NCBI GenBank assembly: GCA_031415055.1
Contig: JANOQZ010000043.1
Location: 1 to 64,000, forward strand
Source of the DNA: JANMOK01 sp031415055
Lineage (GTDB): Bacteria; Pseudomonadota; Alphaproteobacteria; Rhodobacterales; Rhodobacteraceae
DNA: 64,000 nt
Direction of reading: 5' to 3'
In this document: positions 25,995 to 34,044 of the stretch, in pieces
Numbering within the stretch: position 1 is the first letter of the stretch
Layout: each line of letters starts with the position of its first letter
Made by a program: the position numbers and the translations under genes
Notes under the pieces: generated by a model
Told to the model about the DNA's origin: nothing
Database searches by the model: none
What the model saw: only the letters and a program-made list of their open reading frames with translations

Positions 25995-27889
25995 GATTTC
26001 GCTCCTTGGCGGGCGCTGTCCCATTGGGTGCACAGGGATTGGTATTTTTCGGACATGTCGGCGATGGCTTGTTGGTCGGTGACTTTACCGGCGAACCAGT
26101 CGCGGGCGGTGGCGGCGAAGATGGTGCGGCCGACGGCGAAACCTTTGACCAGCGGATGTTTGGCGGCTTTGGCGAAGCTTGCATAGAGTTCGTCGGCGGG
26201 GGAATCGAGGCCCAAAACGACGATTCCGCGGGTGTTGGGGTCGTTGCGGGTGATGGTGGCGCAGGCGTTCGCCCAGCCGACATCGGTTTTCATCGGTTCA
26301 AGCTTCCACCAGTCGGGGTAAACGCCGAGGTCGTAGAATCGCTGGATGATCTTGGCGCTGGTTTCGTCGTCGACAGGGGCGACTTTGGAGGGGATGACTT
26401 CGAGCAGGAATTCGAGGTTATTCTTGCGGGCGGCCTCGGCCAGTCTTGTGACCGTGGCTTCCTGTTGGGCTTTCATTTCGGCGGTATCGTCTGGGTGATA
26501 GAAGCACAGCACCTTCACCACATGATCGCGCGGCCATTCGTTGAGCGCCGAGCCGTAGTCGAGGCCGAGTTCGGGTTCGAGGGTCAGCGGCCGTGATCCC
26601 GGCCATTCGACCGGGCGACCGATCCACAGGCCAGTTCCGGCGGCGGCATAGAGGGCATCTCGGCCAACGCGGTTGTCGCAGAGGATGCCGTATCCGGGGC
26701 GGTTGTTGGCGACTTGCAGGGCGGCGGTTAGGCAGAGTTGCTTGAATGCGCCGATTTTTGCTGGGGTGGCACCGTCGATGTCCTCCAGTTGTTTGCGGTG
26801 ATCAAAGGCGAACACGCGCATGGTTGACCAATCGCCCTTGCGGTTGGTGGCCCAATGGATTTGCTCGAGTTCGGCGTCTTTGCGCAAAGCTTTGGTTTTT
26901 ATGCCGCGTTTGAAGAAGAATTGCAGCTCGTCCCAGCTTGGATAGGCCGGGGTGCAGCCGTGGCGGCTGACGGCGAAAGCCCCGCAGGCGTTGGCGTATT
27001 TTAGCGAGGTTGGCCAATCTTGGTCGGTCAGCCAGCCTTTTAGCAAGCCGGACATGAAACCGTCACCAGCGCCCAGCACGTTGAACACTTCGATGGGGAA
27101 GCCGGGGCCTTTGATGCCTTTGTCGAGGCTGTCGGGGATTGCGCCCTCGAATGCCGAAGCGCCCATGGGGCCGCGCTTGCAGACGAGGGTGGCTTTGGAG
27201 ACTTTGCGCACATTGCGCAGGGCGGTGATGGTGTCGGTCGAGCCGCCGGCGATGTGGAATTCTTCCTCGGTGCCGACGATCAGGTCGAAAAGCGGCAAGT
27301 GGGTTTGCAGGCGGGAGGTGACGGCGGCGCTTTCGATGAAACGGTTTTCGCCATCGCCGTGGCCGGAAAGCCCCCAGAGATTGGGGCGGTAGTCGATGTC
27401 GAGCGCGGTTTTGGCGTGGTTTTCACGGGCCAGTTGCAGCGCCTTCAGGACGGCGGCTTCGGTGTGAGCATGGCTGAGATGGGTGCCGGTGACGGTGATC
27501 GAGCGGGTATCGGCGATAAAGGCCGGGTCGATATCGGCCTCGCTCAAAGCCATGTCGGCGCAGTTTTCGCGGTAGAAGATTAGCGGGAATTGCTCCTGAT
27601 TGCGGATGCCGAGGATGACGAGGGCGGTCAATCGGTCGGGGTCGGTGGCGACACCGCGCACATCGACGCCCTCTTTCACCAGTTGTTCGCGGATGAAGCG
27701 GCCCATATGTTCGTCACCAACGCGGGTGATCAGGCCGGATTTGAGGCCGAGCCGGGCAGTGCCGGCGGCGATATTGGTGGGAGAGCCGCCGATGTATTTG
27801 TTGAAGGAACCCATATCCTCCAGCCGCCCGCCGACTTGCGCGCCGTAAAGGTCAACCGAGGAGCGGCCAATAGTGATGACATCAAGCAT
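25991..27889 (-). CDS. iolC: Fused 5-dehydro-2-deoxygluconokinase / DUF2090 aldolase (IolC-IolJ)
   Basis: A 632-residue fusion. Residues about 1-315 are a PfkB-family kinase: TIGRSSVDLYGAQVGG at the start, GGSPTNIAAGTARLGL, and the catalytic loop NVLGAGDGFMSGLLKGWL. Residues about 330-632 are DUF2090 (MRVFAFDHRKQLEDI opening; WKLEPMKTDVGWANA), which has been linked to the IolJ 6-phospho-5-dehydro-2-deoxygluconate aldolase step. One polypeptide would thus phosphorylate 2-deoxy-5-keto-gluconate and cleave it. This fused form is common in proteobacteria. It overlaps iolD by 4 nt and the upstream small membrane gene by 8 nt. Confidence 0.93.
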   Translation of the reverse strand: MLDVITIGRSSVDLYGAQVGGRLEDMGSFNKYIGGSPTNIAAGTARLGLKSGLITRVGDEHMGRFIREQLVKEGVDVRGVATDPDRLTALVILGIRNQEQFPLIFYRENCADMALSEADIDPAFIADTRSITVTGTHLSHAHTEAAVLKALQLARENHAKTALDIDYRPNLWGLSGHGDGENRFIESAAVTSRLQTHLPLFDLIVGTEEEFHIAGGSTDTITALRNVRKVSKATLVCKRGPMGASAFEGAIPDSLDKGIKGPGFPIEVFNVLGAGDGFMSGLLKGWLTDQDWPTSLKYANACGAFAVSRHGCTPAYPSWDELQFFFKRGIKTKALRKDAELEQIHWATNRKGDWSTMRVFAFDHRKQLEDIDGATPAKIGAFKQLCLTAALQVANNRPGYGILCDNRVGRDALYAAAGTGLWIGRPVEWPGSRPLTLEPELGLDYGSALNEWPRDHVVKVLCFYHPDDTAEMKAQQEATVTRLAEAARKNNLEFLLEVIPSKVAPVDDETSAKIIQRFYDLGVYPDWWKLEPMKTDVGWANACATITRNDPNTRGIVVLGLDSPADELYASFAKAAKHPLVKGFAVGRTIFAATARDWFAGKVTDQQAIADMSEKYQSLCTQWDSARQGAKS

Positions 27890-28109
27890 TTTGGTCTTTG
27901 TCCCTGCGGGCGATGGCGATGGCTTCGTTGAAATTGTAGAGGAATGTGTAGCCGGTATAGGCGGTCAGACCGCTGGCCAGCGTGGCCCAAAATGGTGAGC
28001 CAAGTGCCCATTCAAACGTCGCCCAAAATGCGCAAGCGCCGATGGTGGCGTAGCGTCGCCAGACGGGCAGGAAAAACGGGTGGTTGAGGTCGAGGAATTT
28101 GTCGAACAT
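27882..28109 (-). CDS. Small membrane protein between mocF-like and iolC
   Basis: A 75-residue protein with two hydrophobic stretches (YATIGACAFWATFEWALG and FWATLASGLTAYTGYTFLY) and a charged C terminus (AIARRDKDQNA). The aromatic-rich start (DLNHPFFLPVWRRY) suggests interface binding. It abuts the reductase gene (stop at 28110) and overlaps iolC by 8 nt, so it joins the Moc-like and iol genes into one transcript. No family recognised; it could be an anchor for the oxygenase, but that is speculation. Confidence 0.65.
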   Translation of the reverse strand: MFDKFLDLNHPFFLPVWRRYATIGACAFWATFEWALGSPFWATLASGLTAYTGYTFLYNFNEAIAIARRDKDQNA

Positions 28110-29318
28110 TCAGCCTCGCAATAGTTTCTTGAGGTTGGTTTCCGGGTCGGCAAGTTGGGCTGGATCGGGTTTGATCCTGCCTTGGATCATCATTTCAGCC
28201 AAACGGATGTCTTTGGCAACCGCGTTGCCGATGCCGATGCCGCTGGCGGCGATGAGAGTGCCGTCGGCGGCGAATTGGAACAGGATGTAGGCATCGGATG
28301 AAAGCTGGCGTTTGGTGGCGGGTAGGGTTGGGTCGGGCAGGCCTGCCACGGACAGTGTCATGTCGTATTGATCCGACCAGAACCAAGGTGTGGTGGTGTA
28401 GGGTTCATTGGCACCCATCACATTTGCGGCGACGAGGTTGCCTTGGTCTTGGGCGTTACGCCACGCTTCCAGCCGGATCCGGCGGTTGTAGACGGGCGAG
28501 AGGAAGGAACTGCAATCACCGGCGGCGAAGACGTTGGGGTCGGAGGTTTGGAGGTGTGCGTCTACCGCGATGCCGTTGTCGATGGTCAGGCCTGCAGCGG
28601 CGGCGAGGTCGGTGTTGGGCATGGCGCCGATGCCGATGACAATGCGGGTGGGATAGCGGACGGTGCCGTTGGCCAGTGTGATGGATCGGTCGTCACCGAT
28701 GGCGAGGATGCCGGTGTCGCACAAGATTTCGACGCCCTCGGCCTTGTGCCGGGCTGCCATGATATCGGCGATTTCGGGCAGAACGGCACGGCCCATTGGG
28801 CGGGGCAGAGCCTCGATGACTGTGACTTGTGCGCCCAGTTTGCGGGCGGTGGCGGCGAGTTCGAGGCCGATGAAACCGGCACCGACGATGGCCAGATGTT
28901 GGGTTGCATCGAGGCCGCCGAGAATGGCTTGGCTATCTTCGATCGAGCGCAGGTAGAGGACGGGTTTCCCTTCGGCAAGCGGCAAGGGTCGCGGGCGGGC
29001 ACCGGTGGCGAGGATGAGTTTGTCGTATTGCAGGGTGGTTGAGTCTGAGAGGAATACCGTTTGCGAGGTGCGGTTTATCGCGGTCGCGGTGATGTTGGTT
29101 TTCAGGGTGATTTTGGCGTCGGCGTATTGTTCCGGCGTGGCGATAATCTTGTGGCGAACCACGCCGTTTTCAATTTCCTTCGACAGCGGCGGACGTTCGT
29201 AGGGGGGGTGGATTTCGGAGCCGATCAGAGTGATGTCACCTTCGAAGCCGTGTTCGCGCAAGGCAAAGGCGGCCCTTGCACCGCATTCGCCTGCCCCGAT
29301 GATGACGATTCCCGGCAT
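28110..29318 (-). CDS. FAD-dependent ferredoxin reductase, MocF-like
   Basis: A 402-residue pyridine-nucleotide-disulfide-type reductase of the rhodocoxin/putidaredoxin reductase group: FAD-binding GAGECGARAAFALRE (residues 7-21), an NAD-binding GAGFIGLELAATARKLG (near 150-166), the conserved FAAGDCSSF (near 270-278), and a C-terminal reductase domain (DQYDMTLSVAGLPD). It would pass electrons from NADH to the Rieske ferredoxin encoded 3 nt upstream. With the ferredoxin and desaturase-like gene it forms a three-component oxygenase matching the order mocD-mocE-mocF known from rhizopine catabolism in rhizobia. Confidence 0.87.
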   Translation of the reverse strand: MPGIVIIGAGECGARAAFALREHGFEGDITLIGSEIHPPYERPPLSKEIENGVVRHKIIATPEQYADAKITLKTNITATAINRTSQTVFLSDSTTLQYDKLILATGARPRPLPLAEGKPVLYLRSIEDSQAILGGLDATQHLAIVGAGFIGLELAATARKLGAQVTVIEALPRPMGRAVLPEIADIMAARHKAEGVEILCDTGILAIGDDRSITLANGTVRYPTRIVIGIGAMPNTDLAAAAGLTIDNGIAVDAHLQTSDPNVFAAGDCSSFLSPVYNRRIRLEAWRNAQDQGNLVAANVMGANEPYTTTPWFWSDQYDMTLSVAGLPDPTLPATKRQLSSDAYILFQFAADGTLIAASGIGIGNAVAKDIRLAEMMIQGRIKPDPAQLADPETNLKKLLRG

Positions 29319-29321
29319 GGT

Positions 29322-29636
29322 TCAGGCCAGCTCGATCAGCACTTTGCCGCCCTCGACCTTGACCTTGTAAGTTTGCAAGTTGATGCAAACCGGTGCGCCT
29401 TTGGCGGCACCGGAACGATAGTCAAACCGGCCGTTATGTTTCGGGCATTCGATGATGTAATCCATCACCAAACCATCGGCCAAATGTACTTTTTCATGGG
29501 TGCAAAGCCCGTCGGTGGCGAAATATTCGTCGTCGGGTGAGCGGTAGATGGCATAGGTTTTGCCGCCGTGATCAAAGCGCATCACGTCTTCTTCGTCCAC
29601 ATCGCCTTGGGCGCAGGCTTCGATCCATTGGGTCAT
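29322..29636 (-). CDS. MocE-type Rieske [2Fe-2S] ferredoxin
   Basis: A 104-residue Rieske-type ferredoxin. Cluster ligands are Cys-x-His in LCTHEKVHLADG and Cys-x-x-His in IECPKHNGRFDYRSG, 17 residues or so apart as usual. No signal peptide, so cytoplasmic. It overlaps the desaturase-like gene by 4 nt and precedes the reductase by 3 nt, which fits an electron-transfer chain reductase-ferredoxin-oxygenase. Assigned to the MocE family by sequence and context. Confidence 0.9.
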   Translation of the reverse strand: MTQWIEACAQGDVDEEDVMRFDHGGKTYAIYRSPDDEYFATDGLCTHEKVHLADGLVMDYIIECPKHNGRFDYRSGAAKGAPVCINLQTYKVKVEGGKVLIELA

Positions 29637-30721
29637 TCGGCGGGCACTCCTGGCATGATGTCGCCGTGGAATTCGGGGCGATAGGGTTTGGCACTTGGCG
29701 GCAATTCGCGTTTAATAAACCAGCGCTCATTTTTCAACTGGCGCAAGACTGCCGGGATGATTTGGGAATAGGCATTCCAGATCGAGGTATTGGGCGCGGG
29801 CAGGTCGTGTTTGATCAGCTCGTGCAGACGCGGCAGGGCATGGTAAGGCACCATAGGGAACATGTGGTGTTCGACGTGGTAGTTCATGTTCCAGTAAATA
29901 AAACGGCTGATTGGGTTGATATAAACCGTGCGGCTGTTCAGGCGATGGTCAAGCACGTCTTCGGCCAAGCCGATGTGCTGCATTACCCCGCAAAGAACCA
30001 TGTGCCAAGCACCGTAAATGCGCGGCAGGCCGATGAGCAGCAGGGGCAGCCATGTCTGGAAATAGATCGCCGCAAAGATGGTGGCGGCGTAAATGGCGAG
30101 CCAGACACGGGCAACAAGAAAGACTTTGGGCTTTTCCATTTCGGGGATGAAAGTGGCTTGCTGCGGTTCGAGGATGCCGAATGTGTTGCGGATCAGGTCT
30201 TTGCCAGCGTTCCAAACGTCGGGAAGACCAAAGAAATTGAGACCGAGGCGGAATAAAACCGGCGGGCGCATCAGCACGATTTCGGGGTCGGCACCGACGA
30301 TGATGGTGTCGGTGTGGTGGCGGGTATGGCTCCAGCGCCAAGCGGGCGGGTTGCGCATGACCATGAAGCAGGCGATTTGGTAGACCGCATTGTTCATCCA
30401 TTGGGTTTTGAAGGCGGTGCCGTGACCGCATTCGTGCCAGCGCGAATCGGACGCCGAGCCGTAGAGCACGCCGTAAGCCAGAAAGAACGGGACAGACCAC
30501 CAGCTTGGGTAGAGCCAGGCGGCGATACCGCCCAGCACGATCATTGCACCAATCCAGATGATGGTGTCGCGGATCGCCGGTTGGTCAGAGCGTTTCATCA
30601 GCTCTTTCATATCCTTGCGGGCAACCTCGGTGTGATACCATTCGGCCGAGGTCAGGCCCTTTTGCAAGGCCGCCTCGGCTTGGTCGCCCAAGAGGCTGTA
30701 ATCGCGTTTGACAACTGGCAT
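29633..30721 (-). CDS. Membrane fatty-acid-desaturase-like di-iron oxygenase, MocD-like
   Basis: A 362-residue membrane di-iron protein with the three histidine boxes HECGH (96-100), HTRHH (132-136) and HVEHH (282-286) and four or more spans. In rhizobia the related MocD with MocE and MocF removes the methyl group from 3-O-methyl-scyllo-inosamine. Here the trio sits directly upstream of iol genes and beside an inositol-type ABC importer, so the substrate may be a methylated or amino-inositol; a true lipid desaturase is the alternative. The gene faces the LacI regulator at 30862 across a 140-nt gap. Confidence 0.87.
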   Translation of the reverse strand: MPVVKRDYSLLGDQAEAALQKGLTSAEWYHTEVARKDMKELMKRSDQPAIRDTIIWIGAMIVLGGIAAWLYPSWWSVPFFLAYGVLYGSASDSRWHECGHGTAFKTQWMNNAVYQIACFMVMRNPPAWRWSHTRHHTDTIIVGADPEIVLMRPPVLFRLGLNFFGLPDVWNAGKDLIRNTFGILEPQQATFIPEMEKPKVFLVARVWLAIYAATIFAAIYFQTWLPLLLIGLPRIYGAWHMVLCGVMQHIGLAEDVLDHRLNSRTVYINPISRFIYWNMNYHVEHHMFPMVPYHALPRLHELIKHDLPAPNTSIWNAYSQIIPAVLRQLKNERWFIKRELPPSAKPYRPEFHGDIMPGVPAE

Positions 30722-30861
30722 GCTGAACCCTCCCACGAGGTTTAGGCGGTCATATGCCGCGTTCCACAGATTCTCTCAAGAGAGTCTTGCGGTAATCTAT
30801 CAAAAACTTGCACAAACTATCATTTTCGCTGATAAGGCCTTTGCAAGACGGAGCGAATCGG
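30722..30861. promoter_or_regulatory. Divergent promoter region of the moc/iol and LacI-ABC operons
   Basis: The gap between the desaturase-like gene and the LacI gene holds small inverted repeats: CTCTC-AA-GAGAG (30773-30784) and TATCA-N7-TGATA (about 30818-30834). Either might bind the LacI regulator. No strong consensus promoter was picked out. Confidence 0.4.
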
Positions 30862-31893
30862 ATGGCCTCGAGACCCACTATAGCTGATTTGGCGGAAAAA
30901 GCGGGGGTCAGCGTCGCCACGGTTGATCGCGTGCTGAACGGGCGACACAAGGTGCGCGAGGAAACCGCACGGCGGGTGTTTGAGGCGGCGGGGGCGATTG
31001 GGTATCACGCGGTCAGTTTGATTCAGCAACGGTTGTATCAGGATTTGCCGGAATTCACCTTTGGCGTGATCCTGCAAAAGGAAAAGCAGGAATTTTATCA
31101 GAATTTTGCCAGCGAGGTTGAAAGTGCTGTCCGTTCGATGCCGAATATTCGTGGGCGGTTGATCTTGAATTATCTGACGACGCCAACGCCCGCTGAAATA
31201 TCCGAAAAAATCTTGGCGATGATCCCGCGGGCGCAAGCGATTGCTTTGCCTGCAATCGACCACCATCTGGTCAGTGAGGCGGTGGCGACAGCGCGAGCCA
31301 AGGGTGTGCCGGTGTTTTCCTTGTTGTCGGATTTTGCCGCCGGGGTGCGGGAAAGTTATGTTGGGTTGAACAATTTGAAGGTTGGTCGAACCGCAGCTTG
31401 GATGATTGCCAAAGGGGCGAAGCGACCGGGCAAAGTGGCGATATTTGTCGGCGGGCATCGCTGGCACGGGCACGAATTGCGCGAGACAGGATTTCGCAAC
31501 TATTTCCGCCAGCACGCGCCGCAGTTTGAGATTTTGGATACGCTGGTCAATCTGGAGACCCGGCAACTGACCTATGAGGCAACGCTGGATTTGTTGGCGC
31601 GGCATCCGGATTTGGTTGGGTTCTATTGCGCGGGCGGCGGGATGGAAGGGGCGATCACGGCGTTGCGCGAGGAAAACCGAGCCCACAAACTGGAAGTGGT
31701 GGTCAATGAATTGACCAGTATGACCCGCGCGGCGCTGGCTGATGGGATTATCACCTTGGTCATAGGCACGCCTTTGGCCAGTCTGTGCCGCGAGTTGACC
31801 GGTATGATGGTCAACGCGGTCAAGAATGGTCCGGCAGATACGCCGGGGCAATTATTTCTGCCGCTAAGTTTATATACTGCCGAGAGTATTTGA
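30862..31893 (+). CDS. LacI-family transcriptional regulator
   Basis: A 343-residue LacI/GalR repressor. The headpiece is clear: TIADLAEKAGVSVATVDRVLNG (landmarks ADLAEKAGVS and ATVDRVL) with hinge TARRVFEAAGAIGY. The rest is a periplasmic-binding-protein-like effector domain (VPVFSLLSDFAAGVRESYVG). It lies divergent from the moc/iol operon and upstream of the TIM-barrel, ABC and iolG genes, so it probably controls both in response to an inositol-type ligand. The upstream part of the frame lacks the LacI pattern, so ATG 30862 is used. Confidence 0.88.
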   Translation: MASRPTIADLAEKAGVSVATVDRVLNGRHKVREETARRVFEAAGAIGYHAVSLIQQRLYQDLPEFTFGVILQKEKQEFYQNFASEVESAVRSMPNIRGRLILNYLTTPTPAEISEKILAMIPRAQAIALPAIDHHLVSEAVATARAKGVPVFSLLSDFAAGVRESYVGLNNLKVGRTAAWMIAKGAKRPGKVAIFVGGHRWHGHELRETGFRNYFRQHAPQFEILDTLVNLETRQLTYEATLDLLARHPDLVGFYCAGGGMEGAITALREENRAHKLEVVVNELTSMTRAALADGIITLVIGTPLASLCRELTGMMVNAVKNGPADTPGQLFLPLSLYTAESI

Positions 31894-32056
31894 AAGAATG
31901 ATGCAATGACATCATCGGGTTTGAGTGTTTTCTATCACGAAAGCCATATGTTGGATTTGAATCTGGATTGACCGACGCGACGTTCGGTCGCAATGCAATG
32001 CACAACAACCGAACTGGGCATTAAACAGATTCGGGGTCCTAGGGAGTTTCTTGTTC

Positions 32057-32890
32057 ATGCATGCTGGTCAACCAGTCTTTGCGTTCAATCATATGACCGC
32101 ACCAAAGATGAATTTGGAAGCGTTCTTTGGCATGGCGAAATCGCTGGGCGTGGATGCGGTCGAAATTCGCAATGACATTGCGGGCAATGCGATTCTGGAT
32201 GGTACCAAGCCGGGCGACGTTAAGGCTTTGGCGCAGCAGCACGGCATTCGCATTCTGTCGATCAACGGCTTGCAACGATTCAACGAATGGACCGATGAGC
32301 GGGAAGCCGAGGCGATTGAACTGGCCGATTACGCGCGGGCCTGCGGGGCCGAGGCGCTGGTATTTGTGCCGAAAAACGATGGCACGGGTTTGGCAAATGG
32401 CGAGCGGCAGGCGAATTTGCGGGTTTCGTTGAAGGAACTGGCCCCGATACTGGCCGCACGGGGATTGTTGGGTTTGGTCGAACCCTTGGGCTTTGAAATT
32501 TGTTCGCTTCGGCACAAGTCGGAAGCGGTCGATGCGATTGAGGCCTTGGGCCTGAGCGGCAAGTTCAAACTGGTGCACGACACGTTCCACCATTATCTGG
32601 CCGGGAACGGCAAGATGTTCCCCGAGCATACCGGTTTGGTTCATATTTCGGGCGTATCTGACGGCGCTGTGACGGTCAACGAAATGCTCGACAAACACCG
32701 GGTTTTGATCGATGGCGCGGATCGGATCAACAATGTTGGCCAAATCGCCGCCTTGCTGGATGCGGGTGTGAACGTGCCGATGTCCTACGAACCCTTTGCC
32801 GCCGAGGTGCATAATCTGCCCGACCTTGCTGGAGCAGTGAAGAAATCAATGGAATTCATCAAATCGCAACTGACCAAGGCTGCCGCCTGA
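32057..32890 (+). CDS. TIM-barrel sugar isomerase, IolI/MocC-like
   Basis: A 277-residue xylose-isomerase-like TIM barrel. Metal-binding acids are visible in LVEPLGFEI, KLVHDTFHHY and the late SYEPFAAEVH, with VEIRND near the start as in 2-keto-myo-inositol isomerase (IolI) and the rhizobial MocC. It could act as the 2-keto-inositol isomerase or stand in for the missing IolE dehydratase. The ATG at 32057 lies 10 nt after AGGGAG; an in-frame TTG at 32051 is closer and adds two residues. It heads the importer operon; a GCCCG-GAAAA-CGGGC hairpin follows at 32908-32922. Confidence 0.8.
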   Translation: MHAGQPVFAFNHMTAPKMNLEAFFGMAKSLGVDAVEIRNDIAGNAILDGTKPGDVKALAQQHGIRILSINGLQRFNEWTDEREAEAIELADYARACGAEALVFVPKNDGTGLANGERQANLRVSLKELAPILAARGLLGLVEPLGFEICSLRHKSEAVDAIEALGLSGKFKLVHDTFHHYLAGNGKMFPEHTGLVHISGVSDGAVTVNEMLDKHRVLIDGADRINNVGQIAALLDAGVNVPMSYEPFAAEVHNLPDLAGAVKKSMEFIKSQLTKAAA

Positions 32891-32972
32891 CAGGAAGATT
32901 TGGAGAATAGCCCGGAAAACGGGCTTCCGGTAAAATATTAGGTGTGCCGGACACTGCTAGTGGAGGAATAAA

Positions 32973-33914
32973 ATGAAAAAGATCGTGATGGCCGCCGGCC
33001 TGATGACCCTGATGTCGACCTCGGCAATGGCCCAAGACATTGGCCTGACAATGGCTAACTCGGACAACTTTCTGACAGTATTGCGTAACGGCCTGGTTGA
33101 CAAAGCCGCCGCAACCGCAGGCGTCAACCTGCAGGTCGAAGTTGCCGATGACGATGTCAGCAAGCAGCTGAGCCAAATTCAGAATTTCATCGCCGCCGGC
33201 GTGGCAGCGATCATTGTGAACCCGGTCGATACTTCGGCGACACAGGCGATGACGGATGCCGCAGCCGCTGCGAACATTCCGCTGGTCTATGTCAACCGCC
33301 AGCCGATCAACGTCGACACGCTGCCGGACAACCAAGCTTTCGTCGCCTCGAATGAAGTCGACTCGGGCACGCTCGAAACCATCGAAATCTGCCGCATGCT
33401 GGCCGAAGCTGGCAAGACCGAAGCCAATGTCTATGTGATGATGGGCGAACTGTCGAACCAGGCCGCCGTACAGCGCACTGCCGACATTCACGACGTGATG
33501 GCTGCAGGCCAATGCGCCGTGACGCTGAACATCATCGACGAGCAGACTGCCAACTGGTCGCGCGACCAGGCTCAATCAATGATGACCAACTGGATATCGT
33601 CGGGCGCGGCCTATGACGCTGTCATCGCCAACAACGACGAAATGGCGATTGGTGCCATTCAGGCGATGAAAGCAGCTGGCGTTGATATGTCGACCGTGAT
33701 CGTCGGCGGCATTGACGCCACACAAGACGCGCTTGCAGCCATGCAGGCGGGTGATCTGGACGTGACTGTATTCCAGAACGCTGCCGGGCAGGGTGCCGGC
33801 GCGCTGGACGCCGCGCTGAAACTGGTTGCCGGCGAAGCTGTTGAGCAGAAAGTGTACGTGCCGTTCGAACTGGTGACCCCGGCCAATGTCGCCGATTACG
33901 TAGCGAAAAACTGA
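32973..33914 (+). CDS. Sugar/inositol ABC transporter binding protein
   Basis: A 313-residue periplasmic binding protein of the ribose/inositol type. Residues 1-21 are a signal peptide (KKIVMAAGLMTLMSTSAMAQ). The mature part has IGLTMANSDNFLTVLRNGL, IQNFIAAGVAAIIVNPVDT, and VIVGGIDATQDALAAM with the usual second-lobe signature. GAGG precedes the ATG. Together with the permease and ATPase downstream and the iol context, inositol or a derivative is the likely ligand; a MocB-like role fits. A GC-rich stem-loop after the stop may stabilise its message. Confidence 0.9.
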   Translation: MKKIVMAAGLMTLMSTSAMAQDIGLTMANSDNFLTVLRNGLVDKAAATAGVNLQVEVADDDVSKQLSQIQNFIAAGVAAIIVNPVDTSATQAMTDAAAAANIPLVYVNRQPINVDTLPDNQAFVASNEVDSGTLETIEICRMLAEAGKTEANVYVMMGELSNQAAVQRTADIHDVMAAGQCAVTLNIIDEQTANWSRDQAQSMMTNWISSGAAYDAVIANNDEMAIGAIQAMKAAGVDMSTVIVGGIDATQDALAAMQAGDLDVTVFQNAAGQGAGALDAALKLVAGEAVEQKVYVPFELVTPANVADYVAKN

Positions 33915-33935
33915 GCCAGAGGGTGTAGACTGAAA

Positions 33936-33961
33936 GGAGCGGCGCAGGATTGTGCCGCTCC
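33936..33961 (+). promoter_or_regulatory. Stem-loop downstream of the binding-protein gene
   Basis: GGAGCGGC (33936-33943) and GCCGCTCC (33954-33961) form an 8-bp stem with a 10-nt loop and no T run. Such structures often protect the 3' end of binding-protein mRNAs and give higher expression than the downstream permease. Confidence 0.5.
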
Positions 33962-34044
33962 GCTTAATTGCCAGGGATGCATCGAGGCCGAAAACAAGTG
34001 GTTCCTCGGCAAAATATCCCGGTCAGCCAGCAGGAGAAACCAGG

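Noticed and set aside
24153..26186. 677-codon frame antisense to iolD
   Set aside because: Runs through iolD in the complementary third-position frame of a GC-rich gene, with Gly/Asp/His-rich composition and no recognisable domain.
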